A stretch of 64,000 nucleotides of DNA from DAISVY01 sp036826635. Lineage in GTDB: Bacteria; Zixibacteria; MSB-5A5; GN15; FEB-12. The stretch covers positions 1 through 64,000 of the forward strand of contig DAISVY010000004.1 of assembly GCA_036826635.1 (NCBI GenBank), in the 5' to 3' direction. Position numbers and translations under genes: made by a program. Position 1 is the stretch's first letter, and every line of letters starts with the position of its first letter. The notes below the pieces were generated by a model, which did no database searches, was not told the origin of the DNA, and worked only from the letters and a program-made list of their open reading frames with translations. Positions 1-8,494 of the stretch are shown here, piece by piece.

Positions 1-2030
1 CCAGCCAGATCGTCGACCGTGTAACTCTCAAACACCACGTACGGCCCGGAAGGAGTGATAACAGGAATACTCGCTATGTAGGGCTGCGCGTTGAAAGCCG
101 TCACGGTAAGCGTGACCGATTCACCAACCGGCAGTGCTTCCCCAAACGGAATCGTCGCCATGCCGCCGGCATTGGTGTACGCCGAGCCATAGAGCACGCC
201 GTCCCGATAGATGGCACACAAAGCACCTTCGACGCCGTCAACCGTCACCTGAAAATCGGTGGCCGTCAACAGGATTGCCGAGGTATGATCCACAGACAAA
301 ATAGCGGGCGTGTCGGTCCGCACCAGAATGGAAGGATCACCGAAGACAATCCAGGTGTCGGAGGTCTTCACACCGTCGCCACCGGCATCGATCTCGATAG
401 CCTTGGCGGCACCGTTAAAACACATGCCTCCGAAAGTCACCTTTTCTTCCGCCACCAACAGATCATTCGCCTCGTCCTGAGCATCCATCGGGGGCACCCA
501 TTCCTGACTGATCGAAGAACCATAAGTGGCAATCGCACCGGTAGGCTCGCCCCCGTTGGTGGCCCGCATCCATGATTCGCAGAAACAGATATTATAGTCG
601 CTGTCGAATTCACCGACGTTGCAGGCTACGTGAATGATAAACGGCAGCATGTTATCGTTGGCCAGAGCATTGACGTTGCTGTTACTGAAACTGGTCGTGG
701 ACCAACCGGTGATACTGCCATGACCGCAATAGTTCAAAATGCTCCGACCGCTGTTCAGTGCGGTCGTAACATCGGAAGCGGAAGCACCGGGGGCATAAAT
801 CTCGTCGACGGAAGTATAGGTGAAAGCGAGCAGATCGTCGCGGATATAGCCCATATGCACATAGTCCGCTTCGTCGTTGTGCCCCTGTCCGGAACCCTGA
901 TCGGAAGCAATACCGACCCCTTGATGGAACCAGTCACCGGCGACAGGATTCTGTTCATACTCCAGGGTACGTTCGATCTGCGTTTCCAGATCGGCCAGCA
1001 CCTCGGCCGAGAACCGACCGATAATAGCATCCGGGTAATCGTCGTCTCCCACCAGTTTGACATAGCTGGGATCCGAGGCACCGTAGGACTCCATGCTGGT
1101 TACCTGCGGCGCGTCGCCTACCAGCACCACCCAGGCCAGATCATTGTCCGGGTTATCGTAAAACGTCTGAATATAACTATCTATGGCCGAAGCCGTGTTG
1201 CCGATACTCGAGACATCGACGATTGTCGTTTTGATACCCTTCTGTCGTTTCCATTCGACAAAAGGCATAACGGCATCATGAAAATCGTCATAAGTAATCA
1301 CCAGCATATCGCCGGATTCGATTACTTCATCATACTTCTGCCCCATACCGTAGTTCATAAAATGACGCCGATAGAGCAGATCGAAATCCGGCACCAGCTT
1401 GACCCGGTTGTCGGTTCTTTTGATAACGTTGATCTCACCGCCGTCTTCGTAGAAAACTTCCACCGTCACCGAGGTATAGACACGCAGGGTCTTATCGGCA
1501 CCGTTGTATTGGAAGGGGTAAAGCTCAATAACCGTACCGCGATAATCGCGAAGGATAAACGGCTTGCGGACCTCGGTCAGTTCACTCGGATACCAGTCCG
1601 AGCTGCCGTAGATCGAACCGAACGTGTAAGGTACGTCGGCCGGATTTACCGAACGAGGCAGGTTTCCCTTGGACGGGACAACCGGCGTGTTGGGAAAGTC
1701 AACATATTCGGCCGCAAGGACTTTGACGCCAATCCGGGCATCGTCGGGGATTATGATACTGCGGCACATTCTCGGCAGCGCCGGATCGCCTTTCCGCAGC
1801 AATTCCCGTTCTTTACCACAGTTGATAGCGAAGTAAACCTCACCGTTGACATCAACCGCGTCTTTCTCGAAAGCACCGATATCAAAACGGACCACGGTCC
1901 GGGAAGCGTTGGATTCTTCGACAATAACGTTGACATCCTCACCGATAGTTCCCAACTCCACTCGCTCCGCGGTAGCCGTCACGGCGCCAAGAAGAATCAG
2001 GACCATCATCATTAGCAATAAATTACGCAT
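1..2030 (-). CDS. Gingipain-type C25 cysteine protease, 3' end outside the window
   Basis: The minus-strand frame is open from an ATG at 2030 to base 1 (676 codons, no stop), so the C-terminus lies beyond the left edge. It begins with a hydrophobic signal peptide (MRNLLLMMMVLILLGAV), followed by about 190 residues resembling a gingipain propeptide. The catalytic region has His437 in NYCGHG and Cys470 in HVACNVGEFD. The 33-residue spacing equals that of the His/Cys dyad in RgpB, a known feature of peptidase family C25. After the catalytic domain comes an Ig-like beta domain (about residues 590 onward). A GAGGAAGG ribosome site precedes the ATG. The protein is presumably exported and cleaves surface or extracellular proteins; whether it carries a type IX sorting tail cannot be seen. 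A long open frame on the opposite strand is a shadow. Confidence 0.88.
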   Translation of the reverse strand, partial: MRNLLLMMMVLILLGAVTATAERVELGTIGEDVNVIVEESNASRTVVRFDIGAFEKDAVDVNGEVYFAINCGKERELLRKGDPALPRMCRSIIIPDDARIGVKVLAAEYVDFPNTPVVPSKGNLPRSVNPADVPYTFGSIYGSSDWYPSELTEVRKPFILRDYRGTVIELYPFQYNGADKTLRVYTSVTVEVFYEDGGEINVIKRTDNRVKLVPDFDLLYRRHFMNYGMGQKYDEVIESGDMLVITYDDFHDAVMPFVEWKRQKGIKTTIVDVSSIGNTASAIDSYIQTFYDNPDNDLAWVVLVGDAPQVTSMESYGASDPSYVKLVGDDDYPDAIIGRFSAEVLADLETQIERTLEYEQNPVAGDWFHQGVGIASDQGSGQGHNDEADYVHMGYIRDDLLAFTYTSVDEIYAPGASASDVTTALNSGRSILNYCGHGSITGWSTTSFSNSNVNALANDNMLPFIIHVACNVGEFDSDYNICFCESWMRATNGGEPTGAIATYGSSISQEWVPPMDAQDEANDLLVAEEKVTFGGMCFNGAAKAIEIDAGGDGVKTSDTWIVFGDPSILVRTDTPAILSVDHTSAILLTATDFQVTVDGVEGALCAIYRDGVLYGSAYTNAGGMATIPFGEALPVGESVTLTVTAFNAQPYIASIPVITPSGPYVVFESYTVDDLA

Positions 2031-2252
2031 TCAGGCCTTCCTCAGTTTGGTGTTACGACCAGACAATATGCAGACATTTGATGTGTATATGCGAATACGC
2101 CACAAAAGGGGTATGCTATGTATTTATGTACGGCTTAATATACTACAGATCAGCGACTTGCCAAGATAAAAAACACTCCCGGCCAGCTTTCCTCCCCTGT
2201 AGTCAAGACAAACCAGACCGTCAGTCACAGCTATAAATCGCTCGCAGAATAT

Positions 2253-2282
2253 GCGGGCTTCCCGGTCAAAAAACCAGCCCGC
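2253..2282 (-). terminator. Hairpin spanning the stop codon of the lipoprotein gene
   Basis: A 7-bp inverted repeat, GCGGGCT (2253-2259) with AGCCCGC (2276-2282), surrounds the stop codon of the lipoprotein gene, and an inner GGT/ACC pair tightens the loop. No clear U-run follows on the minus strand, so this is a weak terminator or an mRNA-stabilising stem. Confidence 0.3.
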
Positions 2283-3099
2283 CGCGAATAGTGCAAACAG
2301 CAAAAAACAGTCGAACCCTGCGCTCCTTCCCTTCGCCATTGAACCCCAACACATTAACGATTGCATTGTGGCCATCGGGCAGGTTGATAAGAACCCAGTC
2401 GCCCGGAACTATCTCGACCTGTTCGTTAATGGCTTCAATACCCGAACCGGATAACTGAGCCGCCACTTTATCATAATTATCGTGTCGATACGGCAATATC
2501 ATCAGGTGATTGTCTTTCAAAAAACCATTAAGCCGTTTCGGGGAACAGAGGTAATCGACACCCTCTTTGGAGAAGAAGTACAGGTCATTTTCGACGTCAT
2601 CGGCCGAAACATAACGATTACCGTTGAACGAATAGCCGTCCTCACCCCCCTGATAGCGAATACCCAGTTCTATCTCGCCACGGGGTCCGCATACGGCCAG
2701 CACCTCATTGGAAAACTTCGACATTAAACCATCGGGGAACACCACTCTCACCGACACATAGTAAACCACCCCGTTTTCCAAAGATCGGGCAACGAAATGC
2801 TCGATACCGTCATCGGGGTCAGTATCGCCCGGGAACGGAGTGGTGTTGATCGGCTCGGCCAGGGAAGAATCGAAAAGCGGTCCGGCCGAACTGACCAAAG
2901 AATGCTTCGAAACATAGATATTGTACCCCCCGATGGCCCCTTCCCCATGTTTTCTCCAGGAAACGGTCATTTCCCGATCATTTACCTCAACACGCACATC
3001 GTCGGCATAAATCGCCCGGGGCACTTCATCCACGACTTGTTTGGGGGCACACCCTGCAAAAATCACTCCGAGCAGCACGAACACGACCAGGTATCTCAT
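2266..3099 (-). CDS. Lipoprotein with a fibronectin type III domain
   Basis: A 277-residue protein starting with MRYLVVFVLLGVIFAGC. The lipobox ends at Cys17, so it is predicted to be lipidated and anchored in the cell envelope. Residues about 30-135 look like a fibronectin-III fold: VNDREMTVSW, the GYNIYVSK strand and YYVSVRVVFPDG. The remainder is beta-rich, with no enzyme motif that I recognise. Its ATG overlaps the stop codon of the upstream M24 peptidase gene by 4 bp, so the two are translationally coupled and may act in the same peptide- or protein-processing context (inference). It is otherwise a hypothetical protein. Confidence 0.7.
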   Translation of the reverse strand: MRYLVVFVLLGVIFAGCAPKQVVDEVPRAIYADDVRVEVNDREMTVSWRKHGEGAIGGYNIYVSKHSLVSSAGPLFDSSLAEPINTTPFPGDTDPDDGIEHFVARSLENGVVYYVSVRVVFPDGLMSKFSNEVLAVCGPRGEIELGIRYQGGEDGYSFNGNRYVSADDVENDLYFFSKEGVDYLCSPKRLNGFLKDNHLMILPYRHDNYDKVAAQLSGSGIEAINEQVEIVPGDWVLINLPDGHNAIVNVLGFNGEGKERRVRLFFAVCTIRGGLVF

Positions 3100-4265
3100 T
3101 TAACCACCAACTCCCGTTGTCTGGGCGACAGGAAACGTCCCCCGTTTTCAGTCACAACGATATCTTCTTCAAGACCAACACAACCTATGCCGGGCAGCAT
3201 TATCTCCAATTCCAGGGTCAGGACATTATTCGGCTCAAGCGGGATTCTCGGCGTACGCCCATAGCGCTCCCACCCGGGACCGAGTATTGCCCCGCCATCG
3301 TGCACCGACCGGCCGAGTTGATGTCCCAGGGCATGCTGATATTCCGGGTAGGCGCGTTCGGCAAGCATCGCCCTGGCGATTTCGTCTACCTCATATCCTT
3401 TTATTCCCGGTCGACAGGCCCGGGCCGCTGCCGTAATGATCTCATTAACCGTGTCAAAAGCGTCTCTCAGCTCCTCCGGTGGTTTCAACTCTCCGGGGCT
3501 CCGTATGTACATCAGACGTTGGATATCAGAACAGTACCCCCGCATGACAACACCGAAATCAACATGCAGGAGATCCCCCGGTTCAAGCACGAAGGCGGCC
3601 GGCCGCCCGTGGCCGGAAGCGGTCTTGTCGGCCGCGTTAACGATTGTCGGAAACGAGACAGCCCCGCCTAACCGTGCCACGTGACTGTCAATAACCCGGG
3701 CAATTTCGATTTCGGTAAAGCCCGGCTCGATCTCCCCTATGGCCTGCTGCCAGACCCGATCCGCGGCAACGGCGGCAGCCCCGAGCCGGTCGACCTCGGA
3801 GGCTGTTTTCCGACTGCGGAGTTTACTGACCAATGTTTCACCCGAAATCAAGCGCTGAAGGTACGGTGTGCCTTCCAAATAATCCCGAAGGAGAAGAAAA
3901 AGCCCATGAGTCAATCCGTCGGACACACAATCGTCGGTCGAGTAGTTAAGAGCAATACTCCGCGGATCGAATCGCTTCAGAATCCGGTTAATCGCTTCAC
4001 GGGCCCCCTCGGTGTAAGTCACAACTTCGGAGAAACGTTGCGGTCGGGTGAATCGGTCCTGATCCAGATCACCCACCAGGGCCAGAGACTGCCCCGAACG
4101 AGAGTATACGAAGAACGACTGCCAGGTAACATCATCACCGGCAACCAGGGCCATAGCCGGATCGGCCTGCAAAGAACTCTCGCGGGCAAAAATGAGCCAC
4201 AGGTCAATATCCAGCTCGTCAAGCAGACCACAAGCCTGAGCAATCTTTTCTTTCACAACATCCAT
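3096..4265 (-). CDS. M24 family Xaa-Pro aminopeptidase
   Basis: A 389-residue protein with an N-terminal creatinase-like domain (about 1-150) and a C-terminal pita-bread M24 domain. The expected five metal ligands can be placed: Asp236 (HVDFG), Asp247 (YCSDIQ), His315 (HALGHQLG), a Glu in LELEI (352/354) and Glu367 (LEEDIV). The family removes N-terminal residues preceding proline using a two-metal centre. No signal peptide is visible, so it is probably cytoplasmic. It overlaps the downstream lipoprotein gene by 4 bp. M24 proteins include prolidases and creatinases, so the substrate is not certain, but the family assignment is. Confidence 0.88.
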   Translation of the reverse strand: MDVVKEKIAQACGLLDELDIDLWLIFARESSLQADPAMALVAGDDVTWQSFFVYSRSGQSLALVGDLDQDRFTRPQRFSEVVTYTEGAREAINRILKRFDPRSIALNYSTDDCVSDGLTHGLFLLLRDYLEGTPYLQRLISGETLVSKLRSRKTASEVDRLGAAAVAADRVWQQAIGEIEPGFTEIEIARVIDSHVARLGGAVSFPTIVNAADKTASGHGRPAAFVLEPGDLLHVDFGVVMRGYCSDIQRLMYIRSPGELKPPEELRDAFDTVNEIITAAARACRPGIKGYEVDEIARAMLAERAYPEYQHALGHQLGRSVHDGGAILGPGWERYGRTPRIPLEPNNVLTLELEIMLPGIGCVGLEEDIVVTENGGRFLSPRQRELVVK

Positions 4266-4375
4266 AGCGCCGAAGGATACGCTACTGTCACCCTGTTTTC
4301 AACCTTTTAGTCGGTGGCAATGTCCCCCTCTGTTCTTGATCAGTTATTGGATCTACAGCGAGACACACACTAATA

Positions 4376-4406
4376 CGCCCGGAAATCCATCGAGAATTTC
4401 CGGGCG
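4376..4406. terminator. Strong 11-bp hairpin between two minus-strand genes
   Basis: CGCCCGGAAAT (4376-4386) pairs perfectly with ATTTCCGGGCG (4396-4406) around a 9-nt loop. It lies between the end of the citryl-CoA-lyase-like gene and the start of the M24 gene, as expected for a terminator of the former. The flanks are only modestly T-rich on either strand. Confidence 0.55.
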
Positions 4407-4430
4407 TTGCTTAAAATAGCGGCAAATTGT

Positions 4431-5210
4431 CTACTTGATTTTTCGTTCCGCGGGTCCGTCGTATTCGAACGGCATAGGTCCGAGTTTCCGCATCGGTTTC
4501 TCGCGGGTGCGCTCTTCGTAGGCATGAGCGATCAGACCGGGAACCCTGGAAATGATAAAGAACCCTTTCCCGAGACGCCAGTCGAAACCCATATCCGAAA
4601 TCACGGCCGCAATAGCACCGTCGACATTGATCGGCAAGGCACGTCCCAGACGCTCGCTGAGAACCTTCTGCAAAGCCTGGCACAACCCGATATGCTTGCC
4701 GCGATAACCGTAGCGTTCGGCGATCTCGAACAGCTTGGCCGTACGTGGATCGGCCGTATGCAAACGATGACCGAAACCCGGCATGCGCTTTCCCTGCTCC
4801 TTTAGCCAGTCGGCGATTTCACCGCAAACCTGCTCGACATTGTCGTTGTTCTCGTTCAGGCGAGCGGCGAATTCCTGCATGATTTTAGCGGCCTGTTCAA
4901 TAGCTCCGCCATGCCAGTCACCGATCATCAGAACCCCGCCGGCGACGGCGGCATTCAGTGCATTACCACCCGAAACCACCGTACGAGCACCCAGAGCCGA
5001 CGGCGGTGAAGCTCCGTGATCGACCGACGAAACCAAAATGGCGTTCATCAAAGCTGCTTCCGCCTTGCTCGGCAACTCTCCCTTGAGCAACAGGAAAACC
5101 GTTTCGGCGTAAGACAGGTTTTCCATGACATCGGCGATGTTATAACCTCTGACGGCAATTTTGTTCGGGCCGATGTCGGTTATAGCCGTCTTCCAGCGTT
5201 TATCATCCAT
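4431..5210 (-). CDS. Citryl-CoA lyase / citrate-synthase-family enzyme
   Basis: A 259-residue protein of the citrate synthase superfamily, about the length of stand-alone citryl-CoA lyase (Ccl) and much shorter than a full citrate synthase (about 370-430). The catalytic-type residues are visible: His65 (SSVDHGAS), His100 (GDWHGGAIE), His148 (MPGFGHRLH) and Asp197 (INVDGAI). Ccl cleaves citryl-CoA to acetyl-CoA and oxaloacetate in one version of the reductive TCA cycle. The start at 5210 is preferred because GAGAGG lies about 7 nt upstream; a longer frame from 5261 exists but lacks this. It stands alone, with a hairpin after it. It could instead be a short citrate-synthase paralogue; sequence motifs alone do not settle which reaction is catalysed. 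Confidence 0.72.
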   Translation of the reverse strand: MDDKRWKTAITDIGPNKIAVRGYNIADVMENLSYAETVFLLLKGELPSKAEAALMNAILVSSVDHGASPPSALGARTVVSGGNALNAAVAGGVLMIGDWHGGAIEQAAKIMQEFAARLNENNDNVEQVCGEIADWLKEQGKRMPGFGHRLHTADPRTAKLFEIAERYGYRGKHIGLCQALQKVLSERLGRALPINVDGAIAAVISDMGFDWRLGKGFFIISRVPGLIAHAYEERTREKPMRKLGPMPFEYDGPAERKIK

Positions 5211-5299
5211 TGTACTGCCTCTCGTAAATACTTGCTTGTTTCCGGTCCGGCGGGTAATCATCCGCCATATTATCGCAACGCCCGGCCGTCACGCTCCGA

Positions 5300-6139
5300 T
5301 TACGATGATGTCGTATCAGGCGCATCCGGCGGGGTCAATGTCTTGATATATTTCAGCCAGTCGGTTTCAAGAGTCCCCAGATCGGTTTGCAGTAAATCCC
5401 CGACCGCCTGATCGAAACGTTCGGGCGACTCGTACAGCATTTTGAGACGGTCAAAGCCGTATGTCGTGGCTATATAAGCTACCAGCGAAGCCGCCTCGGC
5501 CGACTGGACTCGTTCCGAATCGCTCATGATAGTGGTATCAACGGCCAGTTCCGAAAGAGGCTCGAACGAACCATTGCCGATGATCTGCCTGGTCTCGGCG
5601 TGATAGTCCCTTCCCGTAAGGTCAAGCAGCACGCGCAGCCCATGCCAGGGCAGTCGGCCGGTTGCATCTACCGTACTCCAACGCTTGAGCAACAAGTCAG
5701 CGAGCGGCAGCCCCGGGTAACAGGGTTGCCAATAGTGTATTATCCCGCCCTCGGCGTGCGGCCACGGGTAACCGGTCAGTTCCCGCCCCTGCCCATAGCC
5801 GGTATAATAAACAACATATAGTGTGTCTTCGAACGGCGGCAACTGCAGACTTGCCGAGATACGGCGCGCCCCGCCCAGAAGATTCTGGCAGAAGCTGTCG
5901 AAAAGGGCAATGTGAAGGTGATCCGGCGGATAGAGCAGACGGACGTTTTTGTACGTATATATCTTCCAGTCCGCGTAAGCCGGCTTTTCCTGTAATTGTT
6001 CAAGCGGCCCCCGGGAGCCACAGCCGCCTCCCACAATCATGCAGATAACAACCCACAGGATGACAAACAAAAACCGTCGCCGGAATTCTTTCACTCTTGA
6101 GAAGACGGTGTTTTCATCCCGTACCCGTTCTCGAGGCAT
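5300..6139 (-). CDS. Putative lipoprotein, peptidase-MA-like fold without catalytic motif
   Basis: A 279-residue protein with a basic N-terminus, one hydrophobic segment (about 23-38) and a lipobox-like VGGGC at about residue 40, suggesting an envelope-anchored lipoprotein. The C-terminal part (SAEAASLVAYIATTYG, then a short helical stretch ending in LETDWLKYI) resembles the end of peptidase-MA-like domains common in related genomes. The HExxH zinc motif is absent; the equivalent region reads WHGLRVLLDL. It is therefore probably not an active metalloprotease. GGAGGG precedes the ATG by 8 nt. The function is unknown. Confidence 0.6.
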   Translation of the reverse strand: MPRERVRDENTVFSRVKEFRRRFLFVILWVVICMIVGGGCGSRGPLEQLQEKPAYADWKIYTYKNVRLLYPPDHLHIALFDSFCQNLLGGARRISASLQLPPFEDTLYVVYYTGYGQGRELTGYPWPHAEGGIIHYWQPCYPGLPLADLLLKRWSTVDATGRLPWHGLRVLLDLTGRDYHAETRQIIGNGSFEPLSELAVDTTIMSDSERVQSAEAASLVAYIATTYGFDRLKMLYESPERFDQAVGDLLQTDLGTLETDWLKYIKTLTPPDAPDTTSS

Positions 6140-6237
6140 GCTACTGGCCCTCCATAACTTGCTACGAGTGAACAGAATAATTGCGCCCCCAGACTATGTC
6201 AATGACTAGTTTATAGTTCCCGATTTCACAATTCGGC

Positions 6238-6266
6238 TTGACTTTGCGCGGGAGGCTGTTCATATT
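6238..6266 (+). promoter_or_regulatory. Sigma-70-like promoter for the kor operon
   Basis: TTGACT (6238-6243), a 17-nt spacer and CATATT (6261-6266) match -35/-10 consensus at 5/6 and 4/6. This lies about 110 nt upstream of the P-loop ATPase gene in the divergent gap 6140-6373. The -35 sits in GGCTTGACTT, a sequence that recurs before several other transcription units here. Confidence 0.55.
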
Positions 6267-6373
6267 CATCAGCAACGTAAGTTGCGTCTTTTTTTTGTGT
6301 TGGAGAGCGGTTTGGCGCAACGTCAGACCGTTTTTTTAAGTGCCGGTTGAGGCCGGATATTGGAAGATCACTT

Positions 6374-7102
6374 ATGACGGACATTGCTGACTTCCTGTCG
6401 CCTGATTTCGAAAAGGGAATAATAGTAATCGTAGGTGGCTATGGAAGCGGCAAATCCGAAGTAGCGGTCAACCTGGCTCGCTATCTGGCGGCTAAACTCA
6501 CCGAACCGGTGGCTATCGCCGACCTGGATATCGTCAATCCCTATTTCCGTTCCCGCGAAGCAGCCCAGGGGCTGGCCCGACTGGGAATAAAATCGCTGAT
6601 TCCACCGGGACAATTGATATACGCCGAAATACCCATCATCATCCCGGAGATAAAAAGCTCGATCGAGCGAAGCGACGGCAAAGTCATTCTCGACGTGGGC
6701 GGAGATGAGGTTGGAGCCAAAGTACTCAGTTCGATACACGACGCATTCCGAGAAGACGATTACGAAATGTTGCTGACATTAAACGCCAACCGACCATTCA
6801 CGGCCGATTTGGCCGGAACAACGAAAATAATGAGTGAGATCGAGGTATCCTCCGAGCTAAAGTTCACCGGTATCATTTCCAACACACACATGCTGGAACA
6901 GACCGAACCGAACGACGTGCTCCGGGGGCTGGAACTGGCCCGCCAGGTTAGTAATCATCGGGGAATACCGGTGTGTTTCGTCAGTGCCCTGACGGAGGTT
7001 CTGGAAAAAATGACCCGCCAGCAGATAAACTGCCCGGTGTTGCCGCTTCATCGCTCATTGCTTAAACCATGGGAGAGGGATTCCTCTGCCAATGCCATCT
7101 GA
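6374..7102 (+). CDS. P-loop ATPase of the MinD/CobQ-like class, first gene of the kor operon
   Basis: A 242-residue protein with a Walker A motif GGYGSGKS (21-28) and a Walker-B-like hydrophobic strand VILDVGGDE (about 107). The fold matches SIMIBI-class P-loop ATPases (MinD/CobQ/nucleotide-binding). The ATG at 6374 is preferred over an in-frame TTG at 6347 because GGAAGA lies just upstream. It precedes korD by 18 bp and is followed by eight redox genes in the same direction. From context it may help metal-cluster delivery or assembly of the oxidoreductase, but this is inference; no partner can be proven from the sequence. Confidence 0.72.
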   Translation: MTDIADFLSPDFEKGIIVIVGGYGSGKSEVAVNLARYLAAKLTEPVAIADLDIVNPYFRSREAAQGLARLGIKSLIPPGQLIYAEIPIIIPEIKSSIERSDGKVILDVGGDEVGAKVLSSIHDAFREDDYEMLLTLNANRPFTADLAGTTKIMSEIEVSSELKFTGIISNTHMLEQTEPNDVLRGLELARQVSNHRGIPVCFVSALTEVLEKMTRQQINCPVLPLHRSLLKPWERDSSANAI

Positions 7103-7120
7103 ACATCGAGGTAACAGGTT

Positions 7121-7354
7121 ATGCCAACTGTAACCATAGACAAGAATCACTGCAAAGGCTGCGAGCTTTGCATACGGGCCTGCCCCCAGCAAATTCTGTC
7201 TCTTTCCAAGGAGATTACGCTGCGGGGCTATTTCTATGCGAAGATGCACGACCCGTCACGGTGTATCGGCTGTCGAATCTGCGCCGTTACGTGCCCCGAC
7301 TCAGCCATCACCGTGCATACCAACGGAACGCAGTTCGTACTGTTTGACTATTAA
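7121..7354 (+). CDS. korD: 2-oxoacid:ferredoxin oxidoreductase delta subunit (2x[4Fe-4S] ferredoxin)
   Basis: A 77-residue dicluster ferredoxin. The first cluster ligands are Cys11, 14, 17 and 21 (CKGCELCIRAC), and the second are Cys48, 51, 54 and 58 (CIGCRICAVTC). The last Cys of each motif is followed by Pro or Pro-like residues, typical of 8Fe ferredoxins. The size and the position before KorA match the delta subunit of 2-oxoglutarate or branched 2-oxoacid ferredoxin oxidoreductases. It carries electrons from the TPP-containing KorB to external ferredoxin or, here, possibly to the NuoEFG-like module encoded downstream. Confidence 0.88.
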   Translation: MPTVTIDKNHCKGCELCIRACPQQILSLSKEITLRGYFYAKMHDPSRCIGCRICAVTCPDSAITVHTNGTQFVLFDY

Positions 7355-7385
7355 CGAAGTCGGTAAGAACAGAGGAATTATAGCT

Positions 7386-8489
7386 GTGGCAAAAATACTG
7401 ATGAAAGGTAACGAGGCTATCGCCGAGGCGGCTATACGGGCAGGAGCACGCAACTACTTCTGCTACCCGATCACACCGCAAACGGAGGTGGCCGAGTATC
7501 TGGCCAAACGAATGCCGGAAGTGGGCGGAGTATTCCTGCAGGCCGAGAGCGAGGTTGCCGTGGGTAACATCCTTTTCGGCGCCGCGGCGACCGGTAAGCG
7601 AGTTTTCACCTCGTCGTCAAGCCCCGGCATCAGCCTGATGCAGGAGGCTATCTCATATATCGCCGGAGCACAGCTCCCCTGCGTGCTCATCAATATCATG
7701 CGCGGTGGTCCCGGTCTGGGCGGAATTCTCCCGGCTCAGTCGGACTATTTCCAGGCCACCAAGGGCGGCGGACACGGCGATTATCGGCTGCTGGTTCTGG
7801 CCCCCTCGACCGTACAGGAAGCGGTCGATCTCACCATGCGGGCGTTCTACCTGGCCGACAAATACCGCAACCCGGTGATGATAATCGGCGACGGTATGAT
7901 CGGCCAAATGATGGAACCGGTGGAGTTCCCCGACAATTACACCGAACCGGAACTACCACCCAAAGACTGGAAATGCGACGGGGCCAAGGATCGTCCGGCG
8001 CGACTGATCAAATCGCTCTTTCTCGATCCCCTGGCGCTTGAAGACAACAGTCACATTCTGTACGAAAAATATGAGCGGATGAAAAAAGAAGAAGTCCGCT
8101 ATGAACTGTACAAGGTTTCGCCGAAGAATAAGATCCTGATCACCTCCTACGGCACCATGGCCCGCATCTGCCAGACCGTAATCGACGAGCTGGAAGAGGA
8201 AAACATCTCGGTCGGATTATTCCGACCCATCACCGTATTCCCATTCCCGGAAAAGGAGCTCAACAAAGAAGGCACGCGCTCCAATATCCAGGCAATACTT
8301 ACGGTAGAGATGAGCATGGGCCAAATGGTAGAGGACGTTCAGAAGGCGATCCTGGGCGAGCGTCCGGTGTTGTTCTACGGTCGCACCGGCGGAGTGATTC
8401 CCACCCCGGACGAAGTCAAGGAGCAGATCAAACAATTGATCCGCAAGGAATCCACCCCTCGCCGCAAGTCGCCCAAGAAGAAAGGCTAA
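7386..8489 (+). CDS. korA: 2-oxoacid:ferredoxin oxidoreductase alpha subunit
   Basis: A 367-residue alpha subunit. The start motif KGNEAIAEAA and YPITPQTEV are characteristic of the KorA/VorB group, and IIGDGMIGQMMEPVEF lies in the central transketolase-like domain. I chose the GTG at 7386 (GAGGAA about 10 nt upstream); a longer frame beginning at 7236 overlaps korD and is not credible. With KorB, KorC and KorD it converts a 2-oxoacid plus CoA to acyl-CoA, CO2 and reduced ferredoxin, reversibly. The motifs do not separate 2-oxoglutarate from branched-chain 2-oxoacids, so the substrate is unsettled. Confidence 0.88.
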   Translation: MAKILMKGNEAIAEAAIRAGARNYFCYPITPQTEVAEYLAKRMPEVGGVFLQAESEVAVGNILFGAAATGKRVFTSSSSPGISLMQEAISYIAGAQLPCVLINIMRGGPGLGGILPAQSDYFQATKGGGHGDYRLLVLAPSTVQEAVDLTMRAFYLADKYRNPVMIIGDGMIGQMMEPVEFPDNYTEPELPPKDWKCDGAKDRPARLIKSLFLDPLALEDNSHILYEKYERMKKEEVRYELYKVSPKNKILITSYGTMARICQTVIDELEEENISVGLFRPITVFPFPEKELNKEGTRSNIQAILTVEMSMGQMVEDVQKAILGERPVLFYGRTGGVIPTPDEVKEQIKQLIRKESTPRRKSPKKKG

Positions 8490-8494
8490 TCGCA

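Noticed and set aside
630..2015. Long plus-strand open frame (461 codons)
   Set aside because: It is antisense to the gingipain-like gene, which has a signal peptide, dyad spacing and family motifs; the plus-strand translation shows no domain and no ribosome site.
5300..6139. Active peptidase-MA metalloprotease
   Set aside because: The HExxH motif is missing; only the fold-like C-terminal pattern remains.
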